A DNA stretch of 12,643 bases from Candidatus Kapaibacterium sp. (GTDB taxonomy: Bacteria > Bacteroidota > Ignavibacteria > Kapaibacteriales > UBA961). Position numbers and translations under genes: made by a program. The notes under the pieces are model-generated. The model ran no database searches. It saw only the letters and a program-made list of their open reading frames with translations, and was not told the DNA's origin. Shown one piece after another: positions 1-8,014 of the stretch. Position 1 is the first letter of the stretch. Every line of letters starts with the position of its first letter. Where the stretch lies: contig JALRHN010000049.1 of assembly GCA_023259575.1 (NCBI GenBank), forward strand, positions 1 to 12,643. The letters run 5' to 3'.

Positions 1-1
1 A

Positions 2-1882
2 ATTTCGGATAAATGGACAAATTATAAAGATCATATTAATTTAGTAAACCCTGCAAACAAGCGTAATCTTGATGTTATTATAGTGGGAACTGGATTAGCT
101 GGTGGCTCTGCTGCTGCAACTTTAGCAGAGTTAGGCTATAATGTTAAAGCGTTTTGTTTTCAAGATTCACCTCGTCGTGCACACTCAATTGCCGCTCAAG
201 GTGGTATTAATGCTGCAAAGAACTATCAAGGAGACGGGGATTCAATTTTTCGATTATTTTATGATACAGTAAAAGGAGGAGATTATCGAGCTCGCGAAGC
301 AAATGTTTATCGTTTGGCAGAAGTTTCAACTAATATTATCGATCAATGTGTAGCTCAAGGGGTTCCTTTTGCACGTGAATATGGCGGTTTATTAGATAAT
401 CGTTCATTTGGAGGAACATTAGTTTCTAGAACATTTTATGCAAAAGGACAAACTGGCCAGCAATTATTGCTTGGTGCATATTCAGCTCTTTCAAGGCAAA
501 TCGGTGCCGGAACGGTAACAATGCATACACGTTCTGAAATGATGGAATTAGTTGTTGTTGATGGCCATGCTAAAGGAATTGTAACCAGAGATTTAGTTTC
601 TGGTAAAATTGAATCATGGGCTGGAGATGCAGTCATTCTAGCTACTGGTGGATATTCGAATGTATTTTATCTATCAACCAATGCAATGGCTTGCAATGTA
701 ACGTCAATATGGAGAGCACATAAAAAAGGTGCGGGTTTAGCTAATCCATGCTTTACTCAAATACATCCAACTTCTATTCCTCAACATGGTGAATATCAAT
801 CTAAATTAACATTGATGAGTGAATCACTTCGAAATGATGGGCGTGTTTGGGTACCTAAATCTGCAACTGAAAATAGGGCTCCACATGAGATTCCAGAACA
901 AGATAGAGATTATTATCTAGAAAGAAAATATCCTTCTTTTGGCAATTTATCTCCAAGAGATATTGCTTCTAGAGCTGCCAAGGAAGTTTGTGATGAAGGA
1001 CGCGGCGTTGGGCCTGGTGGTCGAGGTGTATATCTTGATTTTTCTGCAGCAATACATCGTTTGGGCGAAAAAACCATTGCAGAACGCTATGGCAACTTAT
1101 TCGAAATGTATGAAAGAATCACTGGAGAAAATCCTTATAAAGTTCCAATGCGTATATATCCGGCCCCACATTATACAATGGGTGGTTTATGGGTAGATTA
1201 TAATTTGATGAGCACAATTCCTGGATTACATGTATTAGGTGAAGCTAATTTTTCTGATCATGGAGCAAACAGATTAGGCGCAAGTGCCCTTATGCAAGGA
1301 TTAGCAGATGGATATTTTGTGATACCAAATACCATAGGACATTATCTTGCAACAGACACTGGTAATAAAGTAGGAACAGATCATCCAGAATTTAAAAAAG
1401 CTGAAGCTGAAGTTCAAGCCCGGTTACATACGTTTTTATCTATAAAAGGAAAAAGAACTACAACATCTTTTCATAGAGAATTAGGAATGTTAATGTGGAA
1501 TAATTGTGGCATGGCTAGAAGCGAGGCTAGTCTTCAAGAAGCATTAAGCCGTATACCAGAAATCAGAGAAGAATTTTGGAACAATTTGAATGTATTAGGT
1601 TCTGGCTTAGAAATGAATATAGCTTTGGAACAAGCTGGAAGAGTTGCAGATTTCTTAGAATTTGCAGAATTAATGTGTTGGGATGCTCTTGAAAGAGATG
1701 AATCTTGTGGTGGACATTTCCGAACAGAACATCAAACCGAAGATGGAGAAGCAAAAAGAAATGATAAAGATTTTTGTCATTCAGCAGTATGGGAATATAC
1801 AGGCACAAATAGCAAACCTATTAGACACAAAGAAGAATTAACATTTGAGAATATTCAGCTTGCTACAAGGAGCTATAAATAA
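2..1882 (+). CDS. sdhA: Succinate dehydrogenase / fumarate reductase flavoprotein subunit, 5' end cut off by the window
   Basis: This is the catalytic FAD subunit that oxidises succinate to fumarate (or the reverse) on the cytoplasmic face of the membrane. The reading frame is open from base 2, so the gene starts before the window; 626 residues are present, close to the full length of Bacteroidota SdhA. The GTG at 83 is not the start: it encodes the Val just before the dinucleotide-binding motif GTGLAG, and the upstream codons give a typical lead-in with KWTNYK and LVNPANKR. Visible motifs are the FAD-attachment site RRAHSIAAQGG, whose His codon is at 182-184, the substrate-site stretch TQIHPTSIP, an Arg/Gly-rich EGRGVGPGGRG, APHYTMGG, and the FAD-binding NRLGASALMQG. 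It overlaps sdhB by one base (TAATG). Whether it works mainly as dehydrogenase or fumarate reductase cannot be told from sequence. The family call is very secure. Confidence 0.96.
   Translation: MSDKWTNYKDHINLVNPANKRNLDVIIVGTGLAGGSAAATLAELGYNVKAFCFQDSPRRAHSIAAQGGINAAKNYQGDGDSIFRLFYDTVKGGDYRAREANVYRLAEVSTNIIDQCVAQGVPFAREYGGLLDNRSFGGTLVSRTFYAKGQTGQQLLLGAYSALSRQIGAGTVTMHTRSEMMELVVVDGHAKGIVTRDLVSGKIESWAGDAVILATGGYSNVFYLSTNAMACNVTSIWRAHKKGAGLANPCFTQIHPTSIPQHGEYQSKLTLMSESLRNDGRVWVPKSATENRAPHEIPEQDRDYYLERKYPSFGNLSPRDIASRAAKEVCDEGRGVGPGGRGVYLDFSAAIHRLGEKTIAERYGNLFEMYERITGENPYKVPMRIYPAPHYTMGGLWVDYNLMSTIPGLHVLGEANFSDHGANRLGASALMQGLADGYFVIPNTIGHYLATDTGNKVGTDHPEFKKAEAEVQARLHTFLSIKGKRTTTSFHRELGMLMWNNCGMARSEASLQEALSRIPEIREEFWNNLNVLGSGLEMNIALEQAGRVADFLEFAELMCWDALERDESCGGHFRTEHQTEDGEAKRNDKDFCHSAVWEYTGTNSKPIRHKEELTFENIQLATRSYK
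1867..1872 (+). promoter_or_regulatory. Shine-Dalgarno site of sdhB, with TAATG coupling to sdhA
   Basis: AAGGAG lies 9 bases before the sdhB ATG at 1882, inside the last codons of sdhA. The sdhA stop TAA (1880-1882) shares its last A with that ATG. A strong ribosome site combined with a stop/start overlap points to coupled translation and equal amounts of the two subunits. It is one of the clearest Shine-Dalgarno sequences in the window; most other starts have weak ones. Confidence 0.85.
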
Positions 1883-2634
1883 TGAAATTACAACTTAAAG
1901 TATGGCGTCAGCAAAATACAAATACAGAAGGTACTTTTGCTGATTATACACTCAATGAAGTAAGCCCTGATATGTCATTTTTGGAAATGCTTGATGTATT
2001 AAATGAGCAATTATTAGCCAAAGGACAAGATCCAGTAGCATTTGATCATGATTGTCGCGAAGGTATTTGTGGGTCTTGTTCTATGATGATAAATGGCAAA
2101 CCTCATGGCCCAGAAAATATGACAACTACATGTCAATTACATATGCGTAAATTTAATGATGGTGATAATATTGTCATTGAACCTTGGAGAGCAAGTGCAT
2201 TCCCTGTAATCAAAGATTTAACTGTTAATAGAAGCGCATTTGATAGAATTATTCAAGCAGGTGGTTTTATATCAGTTAATACTGGTAATGCTCAAGATGG
2301 GAATACTCTTCCTATTCCAAAACCAGATGCCGATTCTGCAATGGATGCTGCAGCATGTATTGGCTGTGGAGCATGTGTAGCAGCATGTAAGAATGCTTCT
2401 GCTATGTTATTTACTGCTGCTAAAGTTGCTCATTTGGGATATTTACCTCAAGGACAACCAGAACGTCATAAAAGAGTTTTAAGAATGGTACAACAAATGG
2501 ATAGTGAAGGTTTTGGTAACTGTACAAATACTTTAGATTGCGAAGCTGCATGCCCTAAAGGAATTAGTGCTGATAATATCGCTAAACTAAATCGAGATTT
2601 CTTGAAAGCTAAATTAAAAGGCATAAATGCCTAA
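1882..2634 (+). CDS. sdhB: Succinate dehydrogenase / fumarate reductase iron-sulfur subunit
   Basis: This subunit carries electrons from the FAD of SdhA to quinone through three iron-sulfur clusters. All ligands are visible in the 250 residues. C58, C63, C66 and C84 fit the [2Fe-2S] cluster in an N-terminal ferredoxin fold (CREGICGSC). C159, C162, C165 and C224 fit [4Fe-4S], and C169, C214 and C220 fit [3Fe-4S]. The spacing closely follows the E. coli protein. C169 is followed by Lys rather than the Pro common in proteobacterial SdhB; from memory CKNASAMLF is normal for Bacteroidota. The length is usual for the family. The start is fixed by the TAATG overlap with sdhA and by AAGGAG 9 bases upstream. 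No membrane-anchor gene follows, so the cytochrome b subunit (sdhC) is inferred to lie before sdhA, outside the window. Confidence 0.97.
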   Translation: MKLQLKVWRQQNTNTEGTFADYTLNEVSPDMSFLEMLDVLNEQLLAKGQDPVAFDHDCREGICGSCSMMINGKPHGPENMTTTCQLHMRKFNDGDNIVIEPWRASAFPVIKDLTVNRSAFDRIIQAGGFISVNTGNAQDGNTLPIPKPDADSAMDAAACIGCGACVAACKNASAMLFTAAKVAHLGYLPQGQPERHKRVLRMVQQMDSEGFGNCTNTLDCEAACPKGISADNIAKLNRDFLKAKLKGINA

Positions 2635-2637
2635 ATG

Positions 2638-2667
2638 AAAAAGGGATATCATGTGATATCCCTTTTT
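2638..2667. terminator. Bidirectional intrinsic terminator between two convergent units
   Basis: A perfect 13-bp stem (2638-2650 pairing with 2655-2667) closes a 4-base loop ATGT. The stem base is an A run on the left and a T run on the right, so it gives a U tract in both directions: seven Ts at 2663-2669 for + strand transcripts and five for - strand transcripts. The core GGGATATC/GATATCCC supplies the stable part. It lies 3 bases after the sdhB stop, and the stop codon of the facing gene (2668-2670) touches its other edge. It probably ends both the sdh unit and the long - strand unit. Confidence 0.9.
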
Positions 2668-3222
2668 TTATTTGCCTAATAATTGAAGTTTCAAATCTTT
2701 ATCTGCGGGATTATCACATAACCAAATGCCGAATAATGCTTTTTTAAAGTCTAGTCCAGGTATAATAGCAGATAATTTTCCATTTCTTATAATAGATAAA
2801 CCTTTGGATGGTTCATACTGAAATACATATTTATCCCCTTTCTTTATCTCATCCTTAAATATCTGTTTGAATTGATTAATCCTAGTTTGTAAAGATGAAA
2901 GTGAATTATTTGTTGATTTAATAAATCCTTCATCTACGGCATCAGACATCTTTTGAGAAGTAATCAATCCGCTAACAATTGTTAACTCCATAACCATAAT
3001 ATCATTTGCCGCTATAATCTCAGAGGCATTTTGAGTTTTAGTTTTTACAAACAAAGCCCCAACATACATATCCATCCAGAATTTTTCTCTGGTTCCAGCG
3101 CCATTTAATGTTAGTTGTTGATCAGCAACTTTAATAGAACCAGGAATTTTTATTCCACCAATTTCTTGGTCTGCCTTCATCGAAGTCAAACATACAAAAA
3201 TGAATAACAATAGGTATTTCAT
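2668..3222 (-). CDS. Exported chalcone-isomerase-like domain protein
   Basis: The product is a 184-residue protein that resembles the bacterial chalcone-isomerase-like family (PF16036 type). These are exported proteins that share the fold of plant chalcone isomerase and fatty-acid-binding relatives; no enzymatic role is established, and no flavonoid pathway is implied. Residues 1-17 form a signal peptide with a hydrophobic run (LLLFIFVC) and likely cleavage after MKA. The cysteine there lacks a small residue before it, so a lipoprotein is unlikely. The family signature LNGAGTREKFWMDMYVGALF spans residues 38-57, and the closing element FGIWLCDNPAD is at 164-174; the Cys there replaces a residue that is usually Gly. 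I chose the ATG at 3222; a GTG three codons upstream (3231) would add only Met-Cys-Pro. It lies 40 bases after ccmF, is the last gene of its unit, and ends against the shared terminator. Confidence 0.8.
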   Translation of the reverse strand: MKYLLLFIFVCLTSMKADQEIGGIKIPGSIKVADQQLTLNGAGTREKFWMDMYVGALFVKTKTQNASEIIAANDIMVMELTIVSGLITSQKMSDAVDEGFIKSTNNSLSSLQTRINQFKQIFKDEIKKGDKYVFQYEPSKGLSIIRNGKLSAIIPGLDFKKALFGIWLCDNPADKDLKLQLLGK

Positions 3223-3262
3223 AGGACACACTTCATAAAATTATAAATAAGACATTATATCT

Positions 3263-5551
3263 TTATTGTTCTATGCTGAAATCTTTCTTATGTCTAGCAA
3301 TTGAAATAAAAAATCCAGCAACCATAGCAATAACGCCAAACCAAACAAGATTTATCAAAGGTTTTATAGATACTTCAACAGTAAAAACTTCTTTTTTCTT
3401 GGGTATAGGCTTGGAAGTATCTTCAAAACTAAATGCAGCTTCTGATTGAGCTAAACTTTTTTTGTTAGGAATCAGTTTAGCAAAAGATATTTTTTGAAAT
3501 GTACCAGGTAATATTAATGGTTCGGGTATAGTTTCCATCGTTTGCATATTCAAAGATGCACGCAATGAAATGTCTGCACTGTCTTTAGGTGAATAGATAC
3601 GAACAATTGCTGCAGGATGAATCATTCCATCAGCAGATGGTCCTGATCTCATGGCAGACATATCGAAAGCAATAAAGCGTAATGATCTAGTAGAATCTGT
3701 AGGAAATACAATTTTTTGATCCTTTTGTAGGGTAATAATTGGAATTCCGCCTTCTTCATCAGTTGATTTTGGAGATATATATAAGTCTCTGCCTAAGCTC
3801 CAGGCAATACCTGGTTCTAGAAAGGCAGACATTCTTTTATTGAAATCACTCCAAAATAGTATTGGAGCTACATGAGATACTTGGCCATCTTTCTCTACTT
3901 TGATATGAAATTTATACTTTTCTCTGTCTGTAAATTCTTTTTCAATTTGTTCACGCCCTTCAAAAGTAAGAGTATACCCCAAAACTTGTGTTGGAACTCC
4001 AACAACTAATCGAGCATGTTCTAAAATCGAATATCTAGATGTCCATACAATGCCTATTAACAATAATGCTATTCCAACATGAGAGATATATGCACCAGCT
4101 GATGAGAACTTAGCTTTCATTACTTTTAATGCTAATTCAGCATTAATCATCATAGAAAACCAAGCTGAAAAAGTTAATAGTATATACAGAGGATCTCTAA
4201 CACCAAGTATCCAAGATACAATTGTACCACATAAAGCTAAAGATCCAGAAAATACTGTAGATTTTTTTACATGTAATAATGACTGCCCTTTCCATCTTGC
4301 TAATAAAGACAAAGCATTAATGCACATAACAAGAATAACTAATGGCAAATGAGTTGTATTATAAAAATCTGGGTCTATTGCTATTTTAGGTTGTTGTAAT
4401 ATCTCTGCAAAAAGAGGCCAGCTTGTACCTATAAAGACAATAATGGCGCTACCTAATAATAATGCAGATCCAATTGATATCATAAATTCTCGGCTACTCA
4501 AAGCAAAGTCAGCTTTATCTGCTTTTAAATCATTTCTTCTCCATAGTATTAAGCCTATAGCTATCAAAAAGAAAGTACTCATAAATACAATAAGTAGGAT
4601 ATATGCGAACATTCCTGGGTCTACAAATGAATGAACGGATGTATCACCAAGCACTCCACTTCTTGTAAGAAAAGTTGAATACAGTACTAGTATAAATGCT
4701 AAAGCAGATAAAATGATATTTGTTTTAACCAATCCACCAGTTTTTCTTTGAATTAGCATTGTATGAACTAAAGCTGCAGAAACAAGCCATGGTATTAGTG
4801 ATGAATTTTCTACAGGATCCCATGCCCAAAAGCCTCCCCAACCAAGCGTTTCATAAGCCCAAAAGCCCCCTAGCATAATACCAAAACCTAGAATTGCAGT
4901 TGCATAAAGTGTCCAAGGTAATGCAATTTTTATCCAGTCCTGATATTCTTTTTTTATTAAAGCAGCCATTGCGAAAGCAAATGGGACGCTCATTGCGGCA
5001 AAACCAGTAAATAATATTGGAGGATGAATGGTAATCCATACATTATGTAATAATGGATTTAATCCTTTACCATTTTCTGGCTTGAAGCCCTCTGCAATAC
5101 CATCTTTAGCAAATGTTTCCCATACATATGAGAATGGATTTTTTACAACCAATAATAAAAGGAGGAAAACACAAATCAAGGAATAAAATACCATAATCTG
5201 GGATTCCCAATTCCTTTTTATTACGAATGGTAAAAGGATGACGCCGATCAAAGAAACCCATAAAGTCCATAACATGAAGCTGCCTTCTTGTCCAGCATAT
5301 GATGCAGCAAATAAATACCAAGCCTGCAATTCTTTTGAAGAATAATTCCATACATAATGATATTCAAACTGATGAGTAAACACAGTATACACTATCATTA
5401 AGAAAGCAAGAAAAATCCCTGCAGACATAGTACGATATACTGTTCTAGCAAGAGATGCTGCATATACATTGCCATATAAAGCTAAAGCATATAAACCAGT
5501 ACTTACGATAGCAAGAGCAAAAAGGATATGGATTAAAAGTTGTCCAATCAT
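3263..5551 (-). CDS. ccmF: Cytochrome c-type biogenesis haem lyase CcmF
   Basis: CcmF is the integral membrane haem lyase of cytochrome c maturation system I; it joins haem to the CxxCH motif of exported apocytochromes. The 762-residue protein has many membrane helices. It carries the tryptophan-rich WWD segment at about residues 238-255 (WGGFWAWDPVENSSLIPWL), which sits under the haem site. Four histidines match those known in the E. coli protein (H173, H261, H303, H491): H176 in TIHPP, H263, H307 in SVHSF and H491 in ISHVG. A large soluble periplasmic domain (about 510-730) lies before the last helix (about 733-750), leaving a short basic tail. It is about 115 residues longer than E. coli CcmF. 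The TldD-like gene ends 4 bases upstream. No ccmE, ccmC or thioredoxin partner (ccmG/H) is adjacent, so the remaining pathway genes must be elsewhere. Confidence in the family is very high. Confidence 0.95.
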   Translation of the reverse strand: MIGQLLIHILFALAIVSTGLYALALYGNVYAASLARTVYRTMSAGIFLAFLMIVYTVFTHQFEYHYVWNYSSKELQAWYLFAASYAGQEGSFMLWTLWVSLIGVILLPFVIKRNWESQIMVFYSLICVFLLLLLVVKNPFSYVWETFAKDGIAEGFKPENGKGLNPLLHNVWITIHPPILFTGFAAMSVPFAFAMAALIKKEYQDWIKIALPWTLYATAILGFGIMLGGFWAYETLGWGGFWAWDPVENSSLIPWLVSAALVHTMLIQRKTGGLVKTNIILSALAFILVLYSTFLTRSGVLGDTSVHSFVDPGMFAYILLIVFMSTFFLIAIGLILWRRNDLKADKADFALSSREFMISIGSALLLGSAIIVFIGTSWPLFAEILQQPKIAIDPDFYNTTHLPLVILVMCINALSLLARWKGQSLLHVKKSTVFSGSLALCGTIVSWILGVRDPLYILLTFSAWFSMMINAELALKVMKAKFSSAGAYISHVGIALLLIGIVWTSRYSILEHARLVVGVPTQVLGYTLTFEGREQIEKEFTDREKYKFHIKVEKDGQVSHVAPILFWSDFNKRMSAFLEPGIAWSLGRDLYISPKSTDEEGGIPIITLQKDQKIVFPTDSTRSLRFIAFDMSAMRSGPSADGMIHPAAIVRIYSPKDSADISLRASLNMQTMETIPEPLILPGTFQKISFAKLIPNKKSLAQSEAAFSFEDTSKPIPKKKEVFTVEVSIKPLINLVWFGVIAMVAGFFISIARHKKDFSIEQ

Positions 5552-5555
5552 ATTA

Positions 5556-7265
5556 TTAAGGCTTTGGATTTGTCAATGGAGAATCAAGCAATGGAGGTTT
5601 TGCTTGGGATTTTTGTTTTTTCTGAACTTCTATAGTTTTTACAAATAAGTCTGGAGAACTTGCTGAAACAGGAACACCACCAGATTCAGCACCACATACT
5701 CCATTAAAAATACCTATAGCATTACTTGCAGCTATAATATTATTAAAGGTTGTTAATGGTGTACCTATTAAATCAACACCACGAACTAATTCATCTGGCC
5801 TGCCATCTTGATAGATTTTATAAACAACCAAAGGTTGAACATTAAAAGCATTAGGAATTGTTCTTGCAGTAAAAGTAAATCCGCCAGAGATTTCTACAAA
5901 ATAGAGACCATAATCTTTATTTTGTTTTTTGCATTCTTGACGTAAAAGCGTTTTCAATGAATCGAAAGACACTGTTTCTGACGCATTAACTAAGAGATTT
6001 GATTGTCTTGACACAGGACGCAATCCAGCTTGACGTCTGCCATGACCATTTGAAACAGCAAAATTTTCAATTGGAGATCTGCTCATCAAGAAATTCTGAA
6101 AAAGACCATTTTTAACTGCTATTACTTTTTGAGCTTTTACACCTTCATCGTCATATTTATAATATCCTACTATATCGTGTCCTTGCAAAGACTTCATTCC
6201 AGGATCAAATACGACATCAATAAAATCTGGCAATATCTTTTTTTGTAAAAATGATTTAAATGTTTGGGATGAATTTGGATCTTTTTGGCGATGACCTTCT
6301 ACTCTATGCCCAAAAATCTCATGAAAAAACACTCCAGCTGCTGGCCCAGACAATATGGCTGGTCCGGAATATGTTTCAGCTAATGGAGCTTCCCTTAGTT
6401 TCCCTAAAGTACTAATCATAGAAAGAATATCTTTTTGAACAGTCTCACTTTGCGGAAGTCCTTCTGGAGCAAATGCAAAATAACTTGAGAATAAAGGCAA
6501 TGTCATTCCATCATCAGATTTAGTTGAAGCAGAGGCAAACATTCGCACATTTGGCTCACTCTGTTGTAATTGAGTTCCTTCACTATTAACAAAATACTTT
6601 GTAATAATATCTGCTTGAAAATAAACATCACCAGTATAGATTTTAGGATCTGCTAAAAATAGAGCGGATAAAGACTTAACTTTTTCTCTCCAAGCATTTG
6701 TATCTAAGGAAAAAGTTGCTGCTTCTTCAATAAATACTTCAGGTTTTTGGACAGAAAAATCTGCTGAGGAATCTTCTTCTTTAACTTTTACGGCTTTATT
6801 TGTAAGCACTTTACCATATCGCTCAACAGCTTTTTTATATAGTTTATCGGTGGCTGCCCAAATAATTGAAGATATTGCTTGTTCATTTTCTGAAAATGGT
6901 AATTCTACTCCCCTACCACCACTACCAAATTCAAAACGTGAACCTCTTAATGTATGTGTATTGTCTAAAATATAATCACCCACTCTAATATCAATATCCA
7001 ATACACGGCTATTAATTGACTCTTCGGATTTCAATTTGCCAAAAGAAGCTGTCATCCTTACTGTTTTTGTTTCAGTAACTGCATATGATAGAAAATATGG
7101 TGGATTTGTTTGACTTTTCAGACCTTCCATCGTTCTTTTCATTTCAGATTTTAGTGCTTTCATGATTACTGTTTCTGAGGCAGGCACATATACAATGTTA
7201 CAAAAGAAACAACAAATCAAACTATAAAGCGATACTCTACTAAGCATATATGGTATTCCAATCAT
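5556..7265 (-). CDS. Exported TldD/PmbA-family metallopeptidase homologue
   Basis: This 569-residue protein resembles TldD, which in E. coli forms a heterodimeric cytoplasmic protease with PmbA (TldE). The zinc site looks intact: HEIFGH at 315-320 gives the HExxxH motif, followed by RVEGH, and C524 in VCGAESGGVPV sits where TldD has its third metal ligand. Unlike E. coli TldD it begins with a hydrophobic segment (about residues 8-28, SLYSLICCFFCNIVYV, then PAS) that looks like a signal peptide, so it probably acts outside the cytoplasm. The C-terminus is Pro/Lys-rich (about 549-569). The ATG at 7265 overlaps the stop of the previous gene (TAATG), suggesting coupling; the ATG at 7247 would also leave a complete signal peptide. 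No PmbA-like partner is in the window. The family is clear, but the substrate is unknown. Confidence 0.88.
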   Translation of the reverse strand: MIGIPYMLSRVSLYSLICCFFCNIVYVPASETVIMKALKSEMKRTMEGLKSQTNPPYFLSYAVTETKTVRMTASFGKLKSEESINSRVLDIDIRVGDYILDNTHTLRGSRFEFGSGGRGVELPFSENEQAISSIIWAATDKLYKKAVERYGKVLTNKAVKVKEEDSSADFSVQKPEVFIEEAATFSLDTNAWREKVKSLSALFLADPKIYTGDVYFQADIITKYFVNSEGTQLQQSEPNVRMFASASTKSDDGMTLPLFSSYFAFAPEGLPQSETVQKDILSMISTLGKLREAPLAETYSGPAILSGPAAGVFFHEIFGHRVEGHRQKDPNSSQTFKSFLQKKILPDFIDVVFDPGMKSLQGHDIVGYYKYDDEGVKAQKVIAVKNGLFQNFLMSRSPIENFAVSNGHGRRQAGLRPVSRQSNLLVNASETVSFDSLKTLLRQECKKQNKDYGLYFVEISGGFTFTARTIPNAFNVQPLVVYKIYQDGRPDELVRGVDLIGTPLTTFNNIIAASNAIGIFNGVCGAESGGVPVSASSPDLFVKTIEVQKKQKSQAKPPLLDSPLTNPKP

Positions 7266-7981
7266 TAAAATGTGCTATCAATATCTTTAACAGTAACCTG
7301 AATATCATTAGGTGCTTTTACTGTTCCTTCTATAAGTTGAATTCTGGATTCGCTAGTTCCTATAGAAATTAATTTATCTAAAAGTGCTTTTATTCTTAAT
7401 TGTCCAAAAGAAAGCTGTGTTTCAGGTTGAACATTTTTTCCTTTCTTTTTAGAAGGTTTAGCTTTTTTTGCTTTTGTAATGTTTGAAACTGTAATGCTAA
7501 TGTTAAGGCTTCGCATTTTCTTTAGCATTTGAGTAATCTTTTCAAAAAATGGACTCTCTATCAAGTCAGCTTTGTCATTGGCAAAAACGTGGTATTCACC
7601 AAGATTTTCACCTTTTTTAATAACTCTTACTGTAAAAGTTTTTTGTAATTCTTGATATGAAGTAACTGATGGAGTTGTAAAATTCATATCTGATTGCAAA
7701 ATATCGCTACGATCAAATAATGTTGAATAGGTTTTTCCTGGTTTAAGAACAAATGTAAAATCACCAGAATTTTGTGATTTAGTTTTTCCGGCTGAGCTTT
7801 CGCCATCTTTAAATTGAATAGTAACACCCTGTAATGCATTTCCTGCTTCATCTACAATTTTCCCCTTTAATAGTATTGTTACATTTTGTGCATTCAAAGA
7901 ATTCACTAAAACAATACTTAAACCTAATACCCATAAGAACAATATATTTCTTCTTCCTAGGATTTTACTTACATTCATCAT
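7265..7981 (-). CDS. Exported protein with carboxypeptidase-regulatory-like domain and degenerate OmpA-like tail
   Basis: I do not recognise a named gene. The 238-residue product has a signal peptide (about 1-31, hydrophobic core ILFLWVLGLSIVLV, cleavage near LNA|Q). A beta-sandwich repeat of the carboxypeptidase-regulatory-like kind follows (about 36-85: KGKIVDEAGNALQGVTIQF, then GDFTFVLKPGKTY), common in Bacteroidota surface proteins. The C-terminal half (about 140-225) recalls an OmpA peptidoglycan-binding domain: a helix FFEKITQMLKKMRS, a strand ISITVSN, then QLSFGQLRIKALLDKLISIG and SRIQLIEG. However, the usual GHTD-type binding residues are missing and a Lys-rich insert (about 170-182) is present. 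That match is inference. The start at 7981 is chosen because GGAG stands 9 bases before it; an ATG at 8002 would put extra residues ahead of the signal peptide. Its stop overlaps the start of the TldD-like gene, so the two are probably made together. Confidence 0.65.
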   Translation of the reverse strand: MMNVSKILGRRNILFLWVLGLSIVLVNSLNAQNVTILLKGKIVDEAGNALQGVTIQFKDGESSAGKTKSQNSGDFTFVLKPGKTYSTLFDRSDILQSDMNFTTPSVTSYQELQKTFTVRVIKKGENLGEYHVFANDKADLIESPFFEKITQMLKKMRSLNISITVSNITKAKKAKPSKKKGKNVQPETQLSFGQLRIKALLDKLISIGTSESRIQLIEGTVKAPNDIQVTVKDIDSTF

Positions 7982-7990
7982 ACACAAATA

Positions 7991-7994
7991 CTCC
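7991..7994 (-). promoter_or_regulatory. Shine-Dalgarno site that decides the start at 7981
   Basis: On the - strand GGAG (within TTTGGAG) ends 9 bases before the ATG at 7981 and 12 before a second ATG at 7978. It lies inside the longer reading frame that opens at 8002, so the 8002 start would place the ribosome site within the coding region. The signal peptide also fits the shorter form better. Confidence 0.6.
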
Positions 7995-8014
7995 AAACCC
8001 ATTAATTATATAAT

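Noticed and set aside
436..1808. Several reading frames of 66-85 codons on both strands inside sdhA.
   Set aside because: They lie wholly inside a highly conserved gene in other frames and have no family features.
4443..5351. Reading frames of 62-81 codons on both strands inside ccmF.
   Set aside because: They are shadows of the membrane-protein coding sequence, with no supporting start sites.
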